The notes: generated by a model not told the origin, from the letters alone. Shown: positions 6,410-16,539, counted from the first letter of the stretch. The stretch is DNA of 34,923 bases from Rhodospirillales bacterium (GCA_028291365.1 JAQGIE010000172.1:1-34923), one strand, 5' to 3'. Program-made: numbers and translations.

Positions 6410-9070
6410 ATGATCGGTTTCGCCGCGCCCGGGATCCTTGCTGCCCTCGTCAGCCTGCCGCTGTTGTGGTGGCTGCTGCGCGCGACGCCGCCGGCGCCGA
6501 AGCGGATCGACTTTCCCGCGCTGCGCCTGCTGCGCCTGATTCCCAAGCGTGAAGAGACACCGGTGCGCACGCCGTGGTGGCTGCTGCTGCTGCGGCTCGC
6601 CATCGCCGCACTCGCCATCATCGCCTTGGCCGGGCCGGTGTTGAATCCGACGCCGCCCGCGCCCGGCAACGGTCCGCTGCTGCTGGTGGTCGATGACGGT
6701 TGGGCGAGCGCGCGCAATTGGGACGCGATCAAGCGCACCGCGGGCGACGCGATCGACAGCGCGTCGCGCGCCGGCCGTCCGGTGCTGTTGTTGACCACCG
6801 CGCCCGGCAGCGACGGTTCCGCGCCGCGCGTGGCAGGACCGCTGCCGGCCGGCGAAGCGCGCGCGCGCATCGATGCGCTGACGCCGAAACCCTGGACCGC
6901 CGATCGCGACGCGGCGGCAAAGGCGCTCGAACCGGCGCGCGAGATCGGCGGCGCGGTGTGGCTGGCGGACGGGCTCGACTCGAGCGGCAGCGACGCGCTG
7001 TCGGCGCAGCTTGCCAAGCGCAGCGCCATCGTGCGCGTGCCCGATCCGGGAAGCTCGGCGCGCCTGCTGCGGCCGCCCCCGACCGGCGACGCCAAGCTCG
7101 CCGCGCGCGTGTTGCGCGCCGCCGGCGAAGGCGAAGCGCCGGTGACGGTGCGCGCGCTGGCCGGTGACGGCCGCATCCTGGGTCGCGCCACCACCAGGTT
7201 CGAAGACGGCGCGCGCGAAGCCGCGGCCTCGTTCGATCTGCCGGTCGAACGCCGCAACGAAACCGCGCGGCTGGAAGTCGAAGGCGAACCGAGCGCCGGT
7301 GCAACCGTGCTGCTCGACGAGCAATGGCGCCGCCGCCCCGTCGGCATCGTGCGCGGCGCGTCGAGCGAGCAGCGTTTATTGTCGGACGTCTATTATCTCG
7401 AACGCGCACTGTCGCCCTTTGCCGAAGTTCGCGTCGGTGATCTCGGCGATCTGGTGCAGCGCGAACTGGCGGTGCTGGTGCTGCCCGACACCGGCGCGCT
7501 CGACGGCAACGAACTCGCCACGCTGACGCGCTGGGTCGAGCAAGGCGGCCTGCTGCTGCGGTTCGCCGGACCGAAGCTGGCGCAGGGCGGTGACGCGCTG
7601 TTGCCGGTGCGGCTGCGCGCCGGCGATCGCGCGCTGGGCGGCAGCCTGTCCTGGAGCGAGCCGATGAAGCTGGCGCCGTTTCCCGAAACCTCGCCGTTCG
7701 CCGGCCTCGCCATTCCCAGCGACGTCGCGGTGTCGCGCCAGGTGCTGGCCGAACCCGCGGTCGATCTGGCCGAGAAAAGCTGGGCCCGTCTCGCCGACGG
7801 CACGCCGCTCGTCACCGCCGCGAGCCGTGGCCAGGGGCGCGTCGTGCTGGTGCATACGAGCGCCGGTCCGGAATGGTCGAACCTCGCTTTGTCGGGTCTG
7901 TATGTCGACCTGCTGCGCCGCGTCGTCGCCGTGTCGGCGGGCGTCGCGGCGGCGCCCGGTTCGCAACCGCTGGCGCCGCGCCGCGCGCTCGACGCGTTCG
8001 CGCGTCTGGTCGAGCCCGATGCGGCTTCGTTGCCGATCGCGGCGAGCGCGATCGCCGGCGCGCGCGCCGAACCGCGTCATCCGCCGGGTCTCTACGGACC
8101 GGAAGAACAGACGCGCGCGCTCAATCTCGGCGCCAACGAACCGGCGCCCGCCCTGCTCGCGCCCGACAATCTGACGCGCGCCGGCTACGAGACCACGGGC
8201 GAGACGCGGCTCGCGGGCGCGTTCTTCGCCACCGCGCTGGCGCTGGCGGCGCTCGACGCGCTGGTGGCGCTGATGATCGGCGGGCTGCTGACCTTGCGGC
8301 GTCGTTCGGGTGCCGCGGTCGCGGCGCTGGCGCTGCTGTTCGCGGTCTCGTTCGCAAGCGGCGCGCGCGCGCAGGAGAAGCCGGCGGCCGAACTCGCCTC
8401 GAAGACGGTGCTCGCCTGGGTTCGCACCGGCGATCCCACGGTCGATCGCACCTCGAAAGCGGGCCTGTCGGCGCTGGCGCGCACGCTGATGCAGCGCACC
8501 GCGATCGACGAGGCCGATTCGGTCGGCGTCGATCTCGAGCGCGACGAGCTCGCCTTTCACCCGATCCTCTACTGGCCGTCCACGCCGGGGCAGAAGCCGC
8601 TGTCCGACGCGGCGCGCCAACGCGTCAATGCCTTCCTGCGCGGCGGCGGGCTGCTGCTGATCGACACGCGCGACGGCGCCGGGTCGCCGACGCCCGCTTT
8701 ACGCGCGGCGCTGCAGGGCATCGACATTCCGGCGCTGGTGCAGGCGCCGCCCGATCACGTGCTGAGCAAGAGCTTCTACCTGCTGACCGGTTTTCCCGGC
8801 CGCTATGAAAGCGGTCCGTTGTGGATCGACGGCAGCGCCAACGACAAGACCGACGGCGTTTCGTCGGTCGTGCTGGGCGGCGCCGACTGGGCGGCGGCCT
8901 GGGCCGAAGACGAAGCCGGCCGTCCGCTCTTCGCCGTATCGCCCGGTGGCGGACGCCAGCGCGAACAGGCGGCACGCTTCGGCGTCAACCTCGTCATGTA
9001 CGCGCTGACCGGCAATTACAAAGCCGATCAGGTGCACGTGCCGTTCATTTTACAGCGGCTGGGCCAATAA
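6410..9070 (+). CDS. BatA-like/DUF4159 large membrane protein
   Basis: The ATG at 6410 gives 886 residues beginning MIGFAAPGIL, the usual opening of BatA-type aerotolerance proteins. Membrane helices lie near 5-23 and 56-76. A VWA-like fold follows at about 87, with a degenerate metal site (DDGWAS at 94-99). A Rossmann-like segment with LVLPDTGALDGNEL and WVEQGGLLLRF comes next. Two more hydrophobic stretches are near 605-650. The second ends in GARAQEK, which looks like a signal-peptidase site (652-654), so the C-terminal DUF4159 domain (about 655-886, containing FLRGGGLLLIDTRDG) probably lies in the periplasm. The family is linked to MoxR operons; its role is unknown. It ends 2 bp before the next gene. 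Confidence 0.88.
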   Translation: MIGFAAPGILAALVSLPLLWWLLRATPPAPKRIDFPALRLLRLIPKREETPVRTPWWLLLLRLAIAALAIIALAGPVLNPTPPAPGNGPLLLVVDDGWASARNWDAIKRTAGDAIDSASRAGRPVLLLTTAPGSDGSAPRVAGPLPAGEARARIDALTPKPWTADRDAAAKALEPAREIGGAVWLADGLDSSGSDALSAQLAKRSAIVRVPDPGSSARLLRPPPTGDAKLAARVLRAAGEGEAPVTVRALAGDGRILGRATTRFEDGAREAAASFDLPVERRNETARLEVEGEPSAGATVLLDEQWRRRPVGIVRGASSEQRLLSDVYYLERALSPFAEVRVGDLGDLVQRELAVLVLPDTGALDGNELATLTRWVEQGGLLLRFAGPKLAQGGDALLPVRLRAGDRALGGSLSWSEPMKLAPFPETSPFAGLAIPSDVAVSRQVLAEPAVDLAEKSWARLADGTPLVTAASRGQGRVVLVHTSAGPEWSNLALSGLYVDLLRRVVAVSAGVAAAPGSQPLAPRRALDAFARLVEPDAASLPIAASAIAGARAEPRHPPGLYGPEEQTRALNLGANEPAPALLAPDNLTRAGYETTGETRLAGAFFATALALAALDALVALMIGGLLTLRRRSGAAVAALALLFAVSFASGARAQEKPAAELASKTVLAWVRTGDPTVDRTSKAGLSALARTLMQRTAIDEADSVGVDLERDELAFHPILYWPSTPGQKPLSDAARQRVNAFLRGGGLLLIDTRDGAGSPTPALRAALQGIDIPALVQAPPDHVLSKSFYLLTGFPGRYESGPLWIDGSANDKTDGVSSVVLGGADWAAAWAEDEAGRPLFAVSPGGGRQREQAARFGVNLVMYALTGNYKADQVHVPFILQRLGQ

Positions 9071-9072
9071 TC

Positions 9073-11142
9073 ATGGATGTCGCGCGCATCGCGTTCGATC
9101 CGCTGGTGTCGTGGTGGCTGATCGCGCCGCTGGCCACGATCGGGTTCGCCATCGTGCTGCTCGGCGCGCTGCGCGGATCGGCGGGCGCGCTGTTGCGCGC
9201 GCTGGGCGTGGCGCTGTTCACCTTGGTGCTCACCGGCCCGTCGCTGGTCGAGGAAAAACGCGAGCCGGTGAAAGACGTGGCGGTGGTCGTGCTCGACGCT
9301 TCGCCCAGCCAGCGCATGGGCGATCGCCTGCCGCAGGCACGCGATGCGCTCGACGCGCTGCGGCAGAAGCTGGCGCTGTTCCCCGATCTCGAAACGCGGG
9401 TCGTCACGGTCGGCGACGACGGCAAGCCGATGGACGAGACGCGCCTGTTCGGCGCGCTGGACGCGGCCTATGGCGACGTGCCGCGCGATCGCCGCGCCGG
9501 CGCGATCCTGATCACCGACGGGCAGGTTCACGACGTGCCGGGCAAGCCCGACGGGCTGGGCCCCGTGCACGGACTCATTTCGGGCAAACAGGACGAGCGC
9601 GACCGCCGACTCGCGGTGCAGCGCGCCCCGACCTACGGCATCGTCGGCAAGACCGCGCAGGCGACGTTCAAGATCGAGGACTCGCCCGGCATCGGCGCTG
9701 GGAGCGCCACGGTGCGCGTCACGCGCGACGGTACCGACAGCGCCACCTTCGACCTGCCGGTTGGCGCCGACCGCAACATCAACCTGCCGATCGTGCATGG
9801 CGGGCCCAACGTCTTCGAAATCGAAGTCGAAGCGGCGCCGGGCGGCGAGCTGACGCTGGCCAACAACCGCGCCGCCATCGTCGTCACCGGCGTGCGCGAG
9901 CGGCTGCGCGTGCTGCTGATTTCGGGCGAGCCGCATAATGGCGAGCGCACCTGGCGCAACCTGCTCAAGAGCGACCCGTCGGTCGATCTGGTTCACTTCA
10001 CCATCCTGCGTCCGCCCGACAAGCAGGACGGCACGCCGATCCGCGAACTGTCGCTGATCGCGTTCCCGATCAAGGAACTGTTCGAGGTCAAGCTGCACGA
10101 ATTCGATCTCGTCATCTTCGATCGCTACGAGCAGCGCGGGATCCTGCCGCCGCCCTACTACGAAAACCTGGCCCAGTACGTCGAACGCGGCGGCGCGATT
10201 CTGGAAGCCAGCGGTCCCGGCTTCTCGACGCCGCTGTCGCTCTATCGCACCGCGCTGCGCGGCGTGCTGCCGGGCGCGCCGACGCGCGCACCGCCGGTGC
10301 TGGGCGCGTTCCGGCCCAGCGTCACCGAACTCGGCCGACGCCATCCCGTTACCGCCGGGCTGCCGGGCGCCGGTGCTGCAGGCGAACAGCCGAGCTGGGG
10401 AAGCTGGCTGCGCCAGGTCGATATTTCGGTGCAGCGCGGGCAGGTCGTGATGCAGGGCGCGCAGCAGCGTCCGTTGCTGCTGCTCGATCGCGTCGGCGAC
10501 GGGCGCGTGGCGCAGCTCGCGTCGGACCAGATCTGGCTGTGGTCGCGCGGCTATGAGGGCGGCGGTCCGCAGGGCGAGCTGTTGCGCCGTCTCGCGCACT
10601 GGCTGATGAAAGAACCCGAACTCGAAGAAGACGAGCTGCGCGCCAAGGTCGACGGCGCGCGCGTCACGGTCGAACGGCAAAGCCTGCAGCGCGTCGACAG
10701 CAACGTGCACGTGACCGAGCCCGGCGGGCATATTTTCGACGTGCCGCTGACGACCACCGGGGACGACGGCATTGCGCGCGGCAGTTTCGTGGCCAACGAA
10801 CCTGGCGTGCATCGCCTGACCCAGGACGACAAGGTCGCGTTCGCGGTGGTCGGCCGTTTGAACCCGCCCGAGTTGATGGATGCGCGTTCGACCGACGCCA
10901 AGCTGGCACCGGTCGCGGCGGCGACCGGCGGTGCGGTGCGCTGGCTCGCCGACGGCGTCCCCGACATTCGTCGCGTCGACGCCGACCGGCCCGCCTCGGG
11001 CGGCGGCTGGCTCGGCCTGACGCGCAACGGCCGCTACCAGGTCACCGGCACGCGCGAATTGCCGTTGATGCCGCCGTCGCTGGCGCTCGCCCTGTTCGCG
11101 GTCGCACTGGCCGGGGCTTGGTGGCGTGAGGGAAGGCGCTAG
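9073..11142 (+). CDS. VWA/glutamine-amidotransferase-like membrane protein of the MoxR cluster
   Basis: The ATG at 9073 gives 689 residues. Two membrane helices (about 14-33 and 38-56) precede a VWA domain with an intact MIDAS pattern D75-A-S77-P-S79 and the later strand ILITDGQ. From about residue 276 an amidotransferase-like Rossmann domain begins (RLRVLLISGEP, later LVIFDRYE and VERGGAILEASGPG); I see no clear catalytic Cys-His-Glu triad, so it is probably non-enzymatic. A final helix near 664-685 precedes a positively charged tail. The arrangement suits a large periplasmic region anchored at both ends. It follows the DUF4159 gene by 2 bp, and the products probably form one envelope complex. 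Confidence 0.85.
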   Translation: MDVARIAFDPLVSWWLIAPLATIGFAIVLLGALRGSAGALLRALGVALFTLVLTGPSLVEEKREPVKDVAVVVLDASPSQRMGDRLPQARDALDALRQKLALFPDLETRVVTVGDDGKPMDETRLFGALDAAYGDVPRDRRAGAILITDGQVHDVPGKPDGLGPVHGLISGKQDERDRRLAVQRAPTYGIVGKTAQATFKIEDSPGIGAGSATVRVTRDGTDSATFDLPVGADRNINLPIVHGGPNVFEIEVEAAPGGELTLANNRAAIVVTGVRERLRVLLISGEPHNGERTWRNLLKSDPSVDLVHFTILRPPDKQDGTPIRELSLIAFPIKELFEVKLHEFDLVIFDRYEQRGILPPPYYENLAQYVERGGAILEASGPGFSTPLSLYRTALRGVLPGAPTRAPPVLGAFRPSVTELGRRHPVTAGLPGAGAAGEQPSWGSWLRQVDISVQRGQVVMQGAQQRPLLLLDRVGDGRVAQLASDQIWLWSRGYEGGGPQGELLRRLAHWLMKEPELEEDELRAKVDGARVTVERQSLQRVDSNVHVTEPGGHIFDVPLTTTGDDGIARGSFVANEPGVHRLTQDDKVAFAVVGRLNPPELMDARSTDAKLAPVAAATGGAVRWLADGVPDIRRVDADRPASGGGWLGLTRNGRYQVTGTRELPLMPPSLALALFAVALAGAWWREGRR

Positions 11143-11165
11143 CTTCGTCCCGCGAGGAGAGTCCC

Positions 11166-11498
11166 ATGCGCCACATCGTCTGCAGCTTCGCCGTACTCGC
11201 CGCGCTTGCCGGCTGCGCGCCGCCGCCGACCGCGCTGGGCTATCGTATCCGTGCCGCCGAGACCCAAACCGAGATCTGCCGCAGCGAAATCTCGCGCGCC
11301 AGTTACGCGGGCCGGCCGCTGAACCTGGTCGGTCCGCCTGCGACCCTGACACGCCCCGGACTGAGCGCCATCACCATCAACGTGGTGACCGGACCCGGCG
11401 CCAAGCCTGAAGGCTGGCACTGCCTGTTCGACGCGCAAGGCCAGCTGCTGAGCATCGCGCCCGGCGATGCGCAGGCACGGGGTGACTATCTCTACTGA
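11166..11498 (+). CDS. Small predicted lipoprotein of unknown function
   Basis: A 110-residue protein with a GAGGAG ribosome-binding site a few bases before its ATG. The N-terminus has a short hydrophobic segment ending in the lipobox LAGC, so Cys17 should be lipidated after signal peptidase II cleavage. The mature part has two further cysteines (EICRSE and WHCLFD) that could form a disulfide, and no domain I recognise. It starts 23 bp after the VWA membrane gene on the same strand, so it is probably the last member of the MoxR operon and may act with the envelope complex. It ends 6 bp from a convergent small ORF. Confidence 0.72.
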   Translation: MRHIVCSFAVLAALAGCAPPPTALGYRIRAAETQTEICRSEISRASYAGRPLNLVGPPATLTRPGLSAITINVVTGPGAKPEGWHCLFDAQGQLLSIAPGDAQARGDYLY

Positions 11499-11504
11499 CG
11501 GAAT

Positions 11505-11606
11505 TCAGTGCGAGCCGCGGCCCGCGAATTCGACCTGGAAGAAAAAGAACACGACCGCGGCACCGATGATGACGTAGTCGAGATGGTCGGCGAGAAAGTT
11601 CATCAT
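11505..11606 (-). CDS. Possible 33-residue single-pass membrane peptide
   Basis: The frame reads MMNFLADHLDYVIIGAAVV and then a Phe-rich hydrophobic run, ending VEFAGRGSH. This gives one plausible transmembrane helix (about 11-24) with a short charged tail. It begins 44 bp after the stop of the hydratase gene on the same strand. Weak points are the lack of a convincing Shine-Dalgarno before the paired ATGs at 11606 and 11603, and that the frame is open further upstream. It could be a real small membrane protein at the end of the glc operon or a chance ORF. Confidence 0.4.
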   Translation of the reverse strand: MMNFLADHLDYVIIGAAVVFFFFQVEFAGRGSH

Positions 11607-11650
11607 GGGGGCGAAAAACACCGGCCGGCCCCTGCCCGTCAAGTCGCCGC

Positions 11651-12502
11651 TCAGAAGGCGGCGTAGCCCGCCTCGGCTTCCATCGCCATGGCACCGGCCT
11701 GGTCCGTCGCCCACAGCCGCAAGCCGCCATGCCCGGCCGGCGCGGCGTGGGTGGTGAGGGTGGTGCCGTCGAATACCGGGCGCCGGGCGCGGAATTCGAA
11801 ACTCGACGGCAAGCGTGCCGATTTCACCTGCGAGGCCAGTTCGAGCAGCAAGGTCGCGATCAGCGGACCGTGCACGATCAGGCCGGGATAATGCTCGACC
11901 TCGGTGACGTAGCGCCGGTCGTAATGGATGCGGTGCCCGTTATAGGTCAGCGCCGAATAGCGGAAGAGCAGCACCTCGTCGGGAGTCCAGACGCGACTCC
12001 ACTGCCCGGTCTCGCCGGGCGCTTCGCTGGTCGCGACCGCAGCGCCTTCGACGCCGCGATAGACGATGTCGTGCTGCTCCTCGATCGCGAGACCCTTGGT
12101 GCCTTCGATCTTGTGCTCGACTTCGACGAAGACGAGCGGGCCGCTCTTGCCCTGCTTGGCGCGCACGTCTTTCACCGTCGAGACACGCCGCGCCGCTTCG
12201 CCGATCACCAGCGGCTGGTGGAATTTGAGACGACCGCCCGCCCACATGCGGCGCGGCAGCGGCACCGGCGGCAGGAAGCCGCCGCGCGCGGGATGACCGT
12301 CCTCGCCGGTCGCCGAGGCGGCGACGACGGGGCGAAACAGGATCCAGTGCCAGCAGGCCGGCAGCGCCTCGCCCACCATGGGCCAGGGTTGCGCGCGATC
12401 GAGCGCGCCCGCGAGCGCCTGCGCGCGCCACGGCTCGACCGTGTCGTGCGCAGTCTCGCTGCGACCGATCCAGGCGCGGAATTGTTCGAACTCGTCGCTC
12501 AC
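11651..12502 (-). CDS. FAS1-like/MaoC hot-dog acyl-CoA hydratase (HTD2 or mesaconyl-C4-CoA hydratase-like)
   Basis: Predicted to add or remove water across an enoyl-CoA-type double bond. The 283-residue protein has two hot-dog halves. The N-terminal FAS1-like dehydratase part includes PRRMWAGGRLKFHQPL. The C-terminal MaoC-like half carries YNGHRIHYD (187-195) and HYPGLIVHG (204-212), the expected active-site region. The closest type I recognise is the HTD2/mesaconyl-C4-CoA or itaconyl-CoA hydratase group. The start is a GTG only 3 bp after the glcF stop, so translation is probably coupled to glycolate oxidase. The true substrate is not determined. Confidence 0.83.
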   Translation of the reverse strand: MSDEFEQFRAWIGRSETAHDTVEPWRAQALAGALDRAQPWPMVGEALPACWHWILFRPVVAASATGEDGHPARGGFLPPVPLPRRMWAGGRLKFHQPLVIGEAARRVSTVKDVRAKQGKSGPLVFVEVEHKIEGTKGLAIEEQHDIVYRGVEGAAVATSEAPGETGQWSRVWTPDEVLLFRYSALTYNGHRIHYDRRYVTEVEHYPGLIVHGPLIATLLLELASQVKSARLPSSFEFRARRPVFDGTTLTTHAAPAGHGGLRLWATDQAGAMAMEAEAGYAAF

Positions 12503-12505
12503 GGA

Positions 12506-13792
12506 CTATCTGCTTCCCAGGGCTTCCGGCCTGGGGCCGCCAGTGGCCCAGTCGAGCAGCTCGACCGTGTGCACCACCGGCATGCCGACGGCGTCGGCGA
12601 GCTGCGTCATGCAGCCGACATTGCCCGTCGCCATCAGATCGGCGCCGGTGGCGGCGAGCGTGGCGGCCTTGCGCGCTTTCAGCTGCGACGCGATCGCGGG
12701 CTGCAGCAGATTGTAGGTGCCGGCCGAACCGCAGCAGAGATGCGCGTCGAGCGGTTCGCGCACGGTGAAGCCCGCCGCCTGCAGCAGCGCCTTGGGCTCG
12801 CGCGTGATCTTCTGCCCGTGCTGCATCGAACAGGCGCTGTGATAGGCGACGGTGAGTCCGCTGCCCTGCGACGGCGCCGGGAGATCCAGCGTGGTGACGA
12901 ACTCGGTGATGTCGCGCGCCAGCAACGACACCCGCGCCGCATCCTTGGCCAGCGCGGGATCGTCGCGAAACATCCAGCCGTAATCCTTGACCTGCGTGCC
13001 GCAGCCCGAGGCATTGACGACGATGGCGTCGAGCCCTTCGCCGTCGAGTTCGGCAACCCACTGCCCGATCAAGGAAGCGGCGAGTTCGTGGCTGGGATCG
13101 ACCTTGCCGAGATGATGCGGAAGCGCGCCGCAGCAGCCGCCGGTCACCACCACTTCGACACCGTGCCGCGTCAGCAGGCGGATCGTGGCCGCGTTGATCG
13201 ACGGCGCCAGCACGCGCTGGGCGCATCCCGCCAGCAGCGCGACGCGGGCGCGGCGCCGACCCAGCGCGGGAAACACGCCGTCGCGATCGGTCGCGTCCGG
13301 TCCCGGCACGTCGCGCGCCATGTCCAGCATCGCGCGCAGCCGGCCGGGCGGCAGCACAAAGCGGAACGGCCGCGCCAGCGCCGCGCCCAGCAGCGCGACG
13401 CGGAAACGTTTCGGATGCGGCAGGATGAACGCGAGCAGCGCGCGCAGCGTGCGGTCGTGCCACGGCCGGCGATAGGTCTCTTCGACATGCGCGCGCGCAT
13501 GGTCGATCAGATGCTGGTAGTGCACGCCCGACGGACAGGTCGTCATGCAGGCGAGGCACGACAGGCAGCGATCGAGATGCGTGGTCACGTCGCGCGTCGC
13601 CGGCTTGCCCTCTTCCAGCATCTGCTTGATCAGGTAGATGCGGCCGCGCGGACTGTCGAGTTCGTCGCCCAGCAGCACGTAGGTCGGGCAGGTCGCGGTG
13701 CAGAAGCCGCAATGGACGCAGGCGCGCAGGATCTTCTCCGACGCGGCGACGTCGGGATCGGCAAGCTGCTCGGTGGTGAAGTTGGTTTGCAT
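12506..13792 (-). CDS. glcF: Glycolate oxidase iron-sulfur subunit GlcF
   Basis: Electron-transfer subunit of the three-part glycolate oxidase, passing electrons from the flavin subunits toward the quinone pool. The 428-residue protein has two 4Fe-4S motifs: C25/C28/C31/C35 (CVHCGFCTATCP) and C76/C79/C82/C86 (CLSCLACMTTCP). The C-terminal half has two CCG domains, marked by TGGCCGALPHHLG and HLCCGSAGTYN. Length and order match GlcF. It lies downstream of glcE after a 116-bp gap holding an inverted pair of repeats, and 3 bp before the hydratase start. Related (Fe-S)-binding subunits of lactate oxidases look similar, but association with GlcD and GlcE favours glycolate. Confidence 0.93.
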   Translation of the reverse strand: MQTNFTTEQLADPDVAASEKILRACVHCGFCTATCPTYVLLGDELDSPRGRIYLIKQMLEEGKPATRDVTTHLDRCLSCLACMTTCPSGVHYQHLIDHARAHVEETYRRPWHDRTLRALLAFILPHPKRFRVALLGAALARPFRFVLPPGRLRAMLDMARDVPGPDATDRDGVFPALGRRRARVALLAGCAQRVLAPSINAATIRLLTRHGVEVVVTGGCCGALPHHLGKVDPSHELAASLIGQWVAELDGEGLDAIVVNASGCGTQVKDYGWMFRDDPALAKDAARVSLLARDITEFVTTLDLPAPSQGSGLTVAYHSACSMQHGQKITREPKALLQAAGFTVREPLDAHLCCGSAGTYNLLQPAIASQLKARKAATLAATGADLMATGNVGCMTQLADAVGMPVVHTVELLDWATGGPRPEALGSR

Positions 13793-13803
13793 TCAAATAA
13801 ACC

Positions 13804-13830
13804 TGTCATCCCCGCGGAGGCGGGCACCCA
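13804..13830. repeat. REP-like palindromic repeat, copy 2 (glcE-glcF gap)
   Basis: A 27-bp unit starting TGTCATCCCC and ending CACCCA, with an internal CCCGC-GCGGG dyad. Its reverse complement matches the unit at 13871-13897 at 22 of 27 positions, so the two face each other across about 40 bp. The TGTCATCCC...GGGACCCA type is, from memory, a common alphaproteobacterial intergenic repeat. Confidence 0.8.
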
Positions 13831-13870
13831 TCGACGGGGCGAACCGGAAACGTCGGGGGCTGCGGCGGAA

Positions 13871-13897
13871 TGGGTCCCGGCCGTCGCCGGGATGACA
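13871..13897. repeat. REP-like palindromic repeat, copy 3 (glcE-glcF gap)
   Basis: A 27-bp unit from TGGGTCCC to GGGATGACA with a perfect 7-bp stem (TCCCGGC/GCCGGGA) and a CGTC loop. Paired in inverted orientation with 13804-13830, it could also form one large hairpin in the glcE-glcF message and so alter the amount of glcF and hydratase made relative to glcD and glcE. Confidence 0.8.
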
Positions 13898-13908
13898 GCA
13901 AGAAATGG

Positions 13909-15045
13909 TCATCGCCCCATCCGTCCGGGATTCAGACGATTGTCGGGATCGAAGCTCGCTTTCACGCGGCGTTCGAGGTCGGCGAGCCCGCTTGGCGCGG
14001 GCTGGAACACCGGCACGCGCGCGCGAATTTCGGCCGGCGCCTTGAACAGCATGGCGTGGCCCTCGGCCAGCGCGCCGCGCACCAGATCTTCATACGCCGC
14101 GTCGAGCCCGAGCCACACCAGCCCGCCGCCCCAATCATACAGCACGCGCAGCTGCGCCGACAGCGCGACGCGCGCGACGAAGGCGGCGGCGAGCGACGGA
14201 ACCGTCGAGACTCGCCACACGATCGGCGCTTCGGCCAACGAGCGCACGTCGCGCACGTCGCGCCAGAAGCTTCGCGACGCAGCCGGTTCGAGCGTCGCCG
14301 CGTCGGGCGAACCCAGTTCGCGCAGCAGCGCGCCGACGCGCCAGGCGACTGACGGACCGAATCCTTCGAGCCGGATTGCGGCGCGCCCATCGACCACGGC
14401 AGCGCCCGTGACTTCATGCGACGAGCCCAGCGCGCGCGCCAGCAGCGAAATCGCGCCCGAGGCGTCGTCCGCATCGAGAATCAGGGTCCGTTCGGTTTCG
14501 GGCGCCGGCAGGACTTTCAAGGTCAGCTCGCTCATCACGCCCAGCGTGCCCCAGCTGCCCGCGAACAGTTTCGGCACGTCGTAGCCGGTGACGTTCTTGA
14601 CCACGCGGCCGCCGGCCTTGAACGCCTCGCCGCGGCCGTTCACCGCTTTCAGCCCGAGCAGATGATCGCGCGCGCCGCCCGCCTTGACGCGGCGCGGACC
14701 GGCCAGCGCCGCGGCGACCGTGCCGCCGACGGTCGGCTCGCCCGGGCTGCCCAGCAGCACGCGCGGATCCATCGGCTCGAAGGCGAACATCTGCTGCCTG
14801 GCTTCGAGTTCGCGTTCGACCACGCCAAGCGGCGTCGCGGCGCCGACGCTCATCGTCAGCTCGGCGGGTTCGTAGGCGATGATGCCGTTGAAGGCGGCGA
14901 GGTCGAGCGGCGTGGCTTCGACCGGCGCGCCCATCATGCGTTTGGTGCCGCCGCCGATCGGTTCGAGCGGGCCGGTCGCGGTGCGCACGAGCTCAGCCAG
15001 ATCGGCCTCGTCGCGCGGCCGCAGGCGGTTGGAGAATTCAGTCAC
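13909..15045 (-). CDS. glcE: Glycolate oxidase FAD-binding subunit GlcE
   Basis: Second flavoprotein subunit of glycolate oxidase. The 378-residue protein begins with a GTG, three bases after the glcD stop codon, with no clear Shine-Dalgarno, which suggests reinitiation after glcD. The PCMH-type FAD-binding fold shows LEPIGGGTKRMMG, then GSPGEPTVGGTVAAAL and GRVVKNVTGYDVPKLFAGSWG, which is distinctive for GlcE. The C-terminus ends FDPDNRLNPGRM, the usual closing motif of FAD-linked oxidases. It is shorter than GlcD, as expected for this subunit, and lies between glcD and glcF in one direction. Confidence 0.93.
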   Translation of the reverse strand: MTEFSNRLRPRDEADLAELVRTATGPLEPIGGGTKRMMGAPVEATPLDLAAFNGIIAYEPAELTMSVGAATPLGVVERELEARQQMFAFEPMDPRVLLGSPGEPTVGGTVAAALAGPRRVKAGGARDHLLGLKAVNGRGEAFKAGGRVVKNVTGYDVPKLFAGSWGTLGVMSELTLKVLPAPETERTLILDADDASGAISLLARALGSSHEVTGAAVVDGRAAIRLEGFGPSVAWRVGALLRELGSPDAATLEPAASRSFWRDVRDVRSLAEAPIVWRVSTVPSLAAAFVARVALSAQLRVLYDWGGGLVWLGLDAAYEDLVRGALAEGHAMLFKAPAEIRARVPVFQPAPSGLADLERRVKASFDPDNRLNPGRMGR

Positions 15046-15048
15046 GGT

Positions 15049-16539
<1,491 letters not shown>

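Noticed and set aside
9028-11352. Long minus-strand open frame opposite the VWA membrane gene
   Set aside because: Antisense to a gene with MIDAS motif and membrane helices; no coherent fold features.
13804-13897. Possible start of a CRISPR-like array from repeated 27-bp units
   Set aside because: Only two units, in inverted orientation and diverged, with no regular spacers and no cas genes.
11729-14584. Very long plus-strand open frame (over 900 codons) opposite glcF, glcE and the hydratase
   Set aside because: It is antisense to genes with clear motifs; its translation is Arg/Gln/His-rich low-complexity typical of shadow frames in GC-rich DNA.
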